Assembly (NCBI GenBank): GCA_014802705.1
Contig: JAAVBR010000048.1
Location: 1-12,697, forward strand
Length of the DNA: 12,697 bases
Reading direction: 5' to 3'
Origin: a bacterium
GTDB taxonomy: Bacteria; Pseudomonadota; Alphaproteobacteria; Rs-D84
A program made the position numbers and the translations under genes. The notes below the pieces were generated by a model. The model worked only from the letters and a program-made list of their open reading frames with translations, had not been told where the DNA came from and searched no databases. Positions 10,759 through 12,697 of this stretch are shown here, piece by piece; within the stretch, counting starts at the first letter, position 1, and each line of letters opens with the position of its first letter.

Positions 10759-12351
10759 ATGAAAAACAAGTTTTATGCGTCATGTTATGGATTGTCGCGC
10801 CTGATGATGGCCGCGTCGGTCGTGGCTTTGGCGGCGTGCGCCGATACAATTGGGTCGGGGGATGCGTCCATGGGTGTGGCCGCGACGCCGACGGTGGATT
10901 ATGTGGAACGGTTGGACGTGTACAGTGCCCCGCACCAGGATTCTTTTTTAAATCAATTGGCGATGAATTATCGGTCGTTTGCCATTTATAACGCCCGGAC
11001 CAGTGGATATCCCGAAATGGGCGAAATCTTTGCGCAAAAGGCTGTGGCCGCCTTCTCGGGCGAGGTACCGTTTCCCGAAACCCTGGACAATTGGAATATC
11101 GACGATGAACAGGTGCGTTTTGAATTGCACAACGCCTATAACGACATGCTGGATTTGTTAAAGAACGACGCCAGTGAAACCAACCCCGATCTGTCGGCGG
11201 AAATGCAGGCGAAATTTGATTGCTGGATGTCGGCGACCGCGTCGGGCCAGACGGCGACCGCCAATCAGTGTCGTGCCCGGTTTAACCGGGCGCTGACGGC
11301 GCTGCGCGATTGTACGGGGGGACGGGTCGTGGCCAAAAATACGGATGCCCAATCCGCCGCCACCACCACCGATGACACAGCCACATCCCAATCGGCTGCG
11401 CCGGTTGTGGCCAAAAAGCGGGCCGCGGCGGGGGATACGTATTATCCCGATACGCGTGATTTCCAAACGGTCAACACGTCGGGGACATCGCGCGAAGGTC
11501 TGATTATTGTCAATAATGTCAATATTCCCGAACACTTGATCAATCCGGTCCCGGTTCAGCCCATGGTCTTTAACCAGAATATTTACGGCGGCGACCGCAC
11601 CGTCAGCAACAGTCACAATAACGTGATCGAAGGCGGCGCCATCTGTGTGGATGATTATTGCGACGAACCGGTCGGGGATGATGGGGACATGGTCATGCCG
11701 GCCCCAACGCCGACGCCGACCGCGCCGGTGGCCGCACTGACCAATGACATCCCGGCGATTGGCGATGAATTGGTTTCCCGCGAAGAATTTATCAATATGA
11801 TGATGGCGATGCGGGCGGAATTGGCGGCCATCAACGCGCGCCTGGACCAGATTCAGGCATCCGCCGGCGAAAAGACCATGATCAAGGTGCAACAGATTCC
11901 CCTGGAACCGAAACAGCACGTGATGGAAGAAATCTTTGAAATTCGCTTTGATTTCAATGAATCCACCATCAAGCCGGAATATCAGGAACTGATCAAGAAA
12001 TTGGCCACCGCCACCCAGAATAACAAGAATATCAAGGTGTCCGTCGTCGGGCACACCGACACCGTGGGCAGCACGAATTACAATTACGCCCTGGGCGGGC
12101 GCCGGGCCGACGCGGTTCAAAAAATGCTGATTCAATATGGCATCCCGGCCGGCCAAATTGTGGCGGTTTCCGCCGGGGAAGAGGGGTTAAAAGTTCCGAC
12201 ACCGGACGGCGTTGCCAACGCGGAAAACCGTCGCGTGCGCGTCGTGAAAGAGGTGCATTTTACCGAACCTGCGCCGGCGGCGCCGTGGGTTGCGGTGGAT
12301 GTGGAAGAGTTTTCAACCGCTGATTGCGGCCTGTATGGTTGCGACCAGTAA
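10759..12351 (+). CDS. OmpA/Pal-family peptidoglycan-binding lipoprotein
   Basis: This 530-aa protein starts at 10759 behind AAGGGGAA. Residues 1-26 are a lipoprotein signal with lipobox VALAAC, so Cys27 would be lipidated and the protein anchored in the outer membrane. Residues 45-190 are a helical, cysteine-containing region of unknown role. Residues 195-330 are low-complexity (Ala/Thr, then PTPTPTAPV). A short coiled coil (340-367) leads into the OmpA_C domain (392-498): FDFNESTIKPEY, VVGHTDTVGSTNYN, GGRRADAV, NAENRRV. Asp434 and Arg449 are 15 residues apart, like the diaminopimelate-binding Asp271/Arg286 of E. coli OmpA. A cysteine pair ends the protein (C523, C528). It is much longer than typical Pal (about 170 aa), so it probably spans from membrane to cell wall with an extra periplasmic module. 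No terminator is evident after it. Confidence 0.93.
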   Translation: MKNKFYASCYGLSRLMMAASVVALAACADTIGSGDASMGVAATPTVDYVERLDVYSAPHQDSFLNQLAMNYRSFAIYNARTSGYPEMGEIFAQKAVAAFSGEVPFPETLDNWNIDDEQVRFELHNAYNDMLDLLKNDASETNPDLSAEMQAKFDCWMSATASGQTATANQCRARFNRALTALRDCTGGRVVAKNTDAQSAATTTDDTATSQSAAPVVAKKRAAAGDTYYPDTRDFQTVNTSGTSREGLIIVNNVNIPEHLINPVPVQPMVFNQNIYGGDRTVSNSHNNVIEGGAICVDDYCDEPVGDDGDMVMPAPTPTPTAPVAALTNDIPAIGDELVSREEFINMMMAMRAELAAINARLDQIQASAGEKTMIKVQQIPLEPKQHVMEEIFEIRFDFNESTIKPEYQELIKKLATATQNNKNIKVSVVGHTDTVGSTNYNYALGGRRADAVQKMLIQYGIPAGQIVAVSAGEEGLKVPTPDGVANAENRRVRVVKEVHFTEPAPAAPWVAVDVEEFSTADCGLYGCDQ

Positions 12352-12381
12352 ATAAAAACAGCGCGGGGTTGAAATTAGTCC

Positions 12382-12410
12382 TTGACAAAAGTGTTTTGTG
12401 GCTATATAGT
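12382..12410 (+). promoter_or_regulatory. Strong promoter TTGACA-17-TATAGT with overlapping dyad
   Basis: A consensus -35 TTGACA (12382-12387), a 17-bp spacer and TATAGT (12405-12410). A perfect dyad ACAAAA (12385-12390) / TTTTGT (12394-12399), separated by GTG, straddles the -35 and spacer and is a good operator candidate. CGGGG (12364-12368) and CCCCG flank the promoter. Confidence 0.85.
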
Positions 12411-12451
12411 AATCCCCGTGTCAGAGAGATGTTTTATAAGAGGCATTGAAA

Positions 12452-12637
12452 ATGACAGATAAAGTGAGTAAATTTCAAATGGGTGGGGCATCGTTAAGAA
12501 AGCCGGGCGCCACCAGATATCAACAGCAGTTGGGCAATGCGGTCAATTTGCTGCAGCGGTTCCAGGCCGCGGGTCTGAACCTGACGCGCGAACAGATGGA
12601 GGGTTTCGCCGCCGCCAACGTTGGATTGGAAAAATAA
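12452..12637 (+). CDS. 61-aa protein of unknown function
   Basis: The ATG at 12452 is chosen over the TTG at 12446 because AAGAGG (12438-12443) is 8 nt away from it. The product is basic at the N-terminus (MTDKVSKFQMGGASLRKPG), followed by a likely amphipathic helix (about 22-42) and a second helix (45-58). There is no cysteine, signal peptide or TM segment. A strong promoter, a good ribosome-binding site and an immediate terminator make it a real, probably well-expressed, stand-alone gene. No family is recognised. Confidence 0.8.
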   Translation: MTDKVSKFQMGGASLRKPGATRYQQQLGNAVNLLQRFQAAGLNLTREQMEGFAAANVGLEK

Positions 12638-12639
12638 TG

Positions 12640-12669
12640 AATATCCCGGGCCCCGCCCGGGATATTTTT
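12640..12669 (+). terminator. Intrinsic terminator
   Basis: A perfect 12-bp stem AATATCCCGGGC (12640-12651) / GCCCGGGATATT (12655-12666), with a T-run to 12669, 2 nt after the stop codon. The last 28 bases of the window after it hold only AT-rich GGTATAA repeats. Confidence 0.95.
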
Positions 12670-12697
12670 AGGTATAAGGTATAAATTATAAAAGACC

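Noticed and set aside
10188..10991. 267-aa plus-strand ORF covering the gap before the OmpA-like gene
   Set aside because: It crosses two terminators and a promoter and overlaps the lipoprotein gene in another frame.
11158..12156. 332-aa minus-strand ORF
   Set aside because: Complement of the OmpA-like gene; His/Arg/Gly-rich shadow caused by third-position base bias.

Overview
The window looks like chromosomal DNA from an uncultured, probably host- or gut-associated alphaproteobacterium with a compact genome. This rests on three things. The first is GGATCCCGG/CCGGGATGACG-type intergenic palindromes. The second is several small secreted proteins with the CxxGTYGDGVTCTACP type of cysteine motif, which I recall from metagenome-derived gut Alphaproteobacteria; I could not check this here. 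The third is very regular sigma70-like promoters (TTGxxx, 17 bp, TATAAT). The taxonomic call is an inference. No rRNA, CRISPR array, transposase or integrase is visible.

Layout. Positions 1-3040 form an accessory-looking region with three cysteine-rich, mostly exported proteins of unknown function: 317-823 (+), 852-1427 (-) and 1907-3019 (+). It is rich in repeats. Two near-identical promoter/leader modules (179-250 and 1711-1780) each run from a 17-bp-spaced promoter through an AGAGG ribosome-binding site into ATGCCTAATCCAAA. That 14-mer is one arm of a palindromic repeat, and a second copy of it follows each module 84-85 bp downstream. The minus-strand cysteine-rich gene has a roughly 210-nt structured leader that ends in a terminator-like hairpin just before its start codon.

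Positions 3072-7661 hold three minus-strand genes: an 864-aa soluble coiled-coil protein of unknown function, a 199-aa phage tail-fibre-like protein with an Mtd_N-type N-terminus, and acetate kinase (ackA). Each has its own candidate promoter, and the -35 boxes of the last two lie on the stop codon of the preceding gene. A tight divergent promoter region (7671-7730) separates them from a plus-strand MFS transporter (7760-8956), which is followed by a two-TM helical membrane protein (8986-9660).

Positions 9686-9880 carry tRNA-Lys(UUU) with a hairpin on each side, followed by a structured repeat-like stretch to about 10008. After it come an 81-aa CPGC-type cysteine protein, two back-to-back terminators, a non-coding gap, an OmpA/Pal-type peptidoglycan-binding lipoprotein (10759-12351) and a 61-aa protein under a strong promoter with a dyad operator candidate.

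The core functions are ordinary: acetate/ATP metabolism, envelope anchoring, transport and a tRNA. What is unusual is the duplicated promoter/leader-palindrome module, the cysteine-rich protein cluster sharing a DxTGxY...C motif, the probable attenuator, and at least two apparently leaderless genes.
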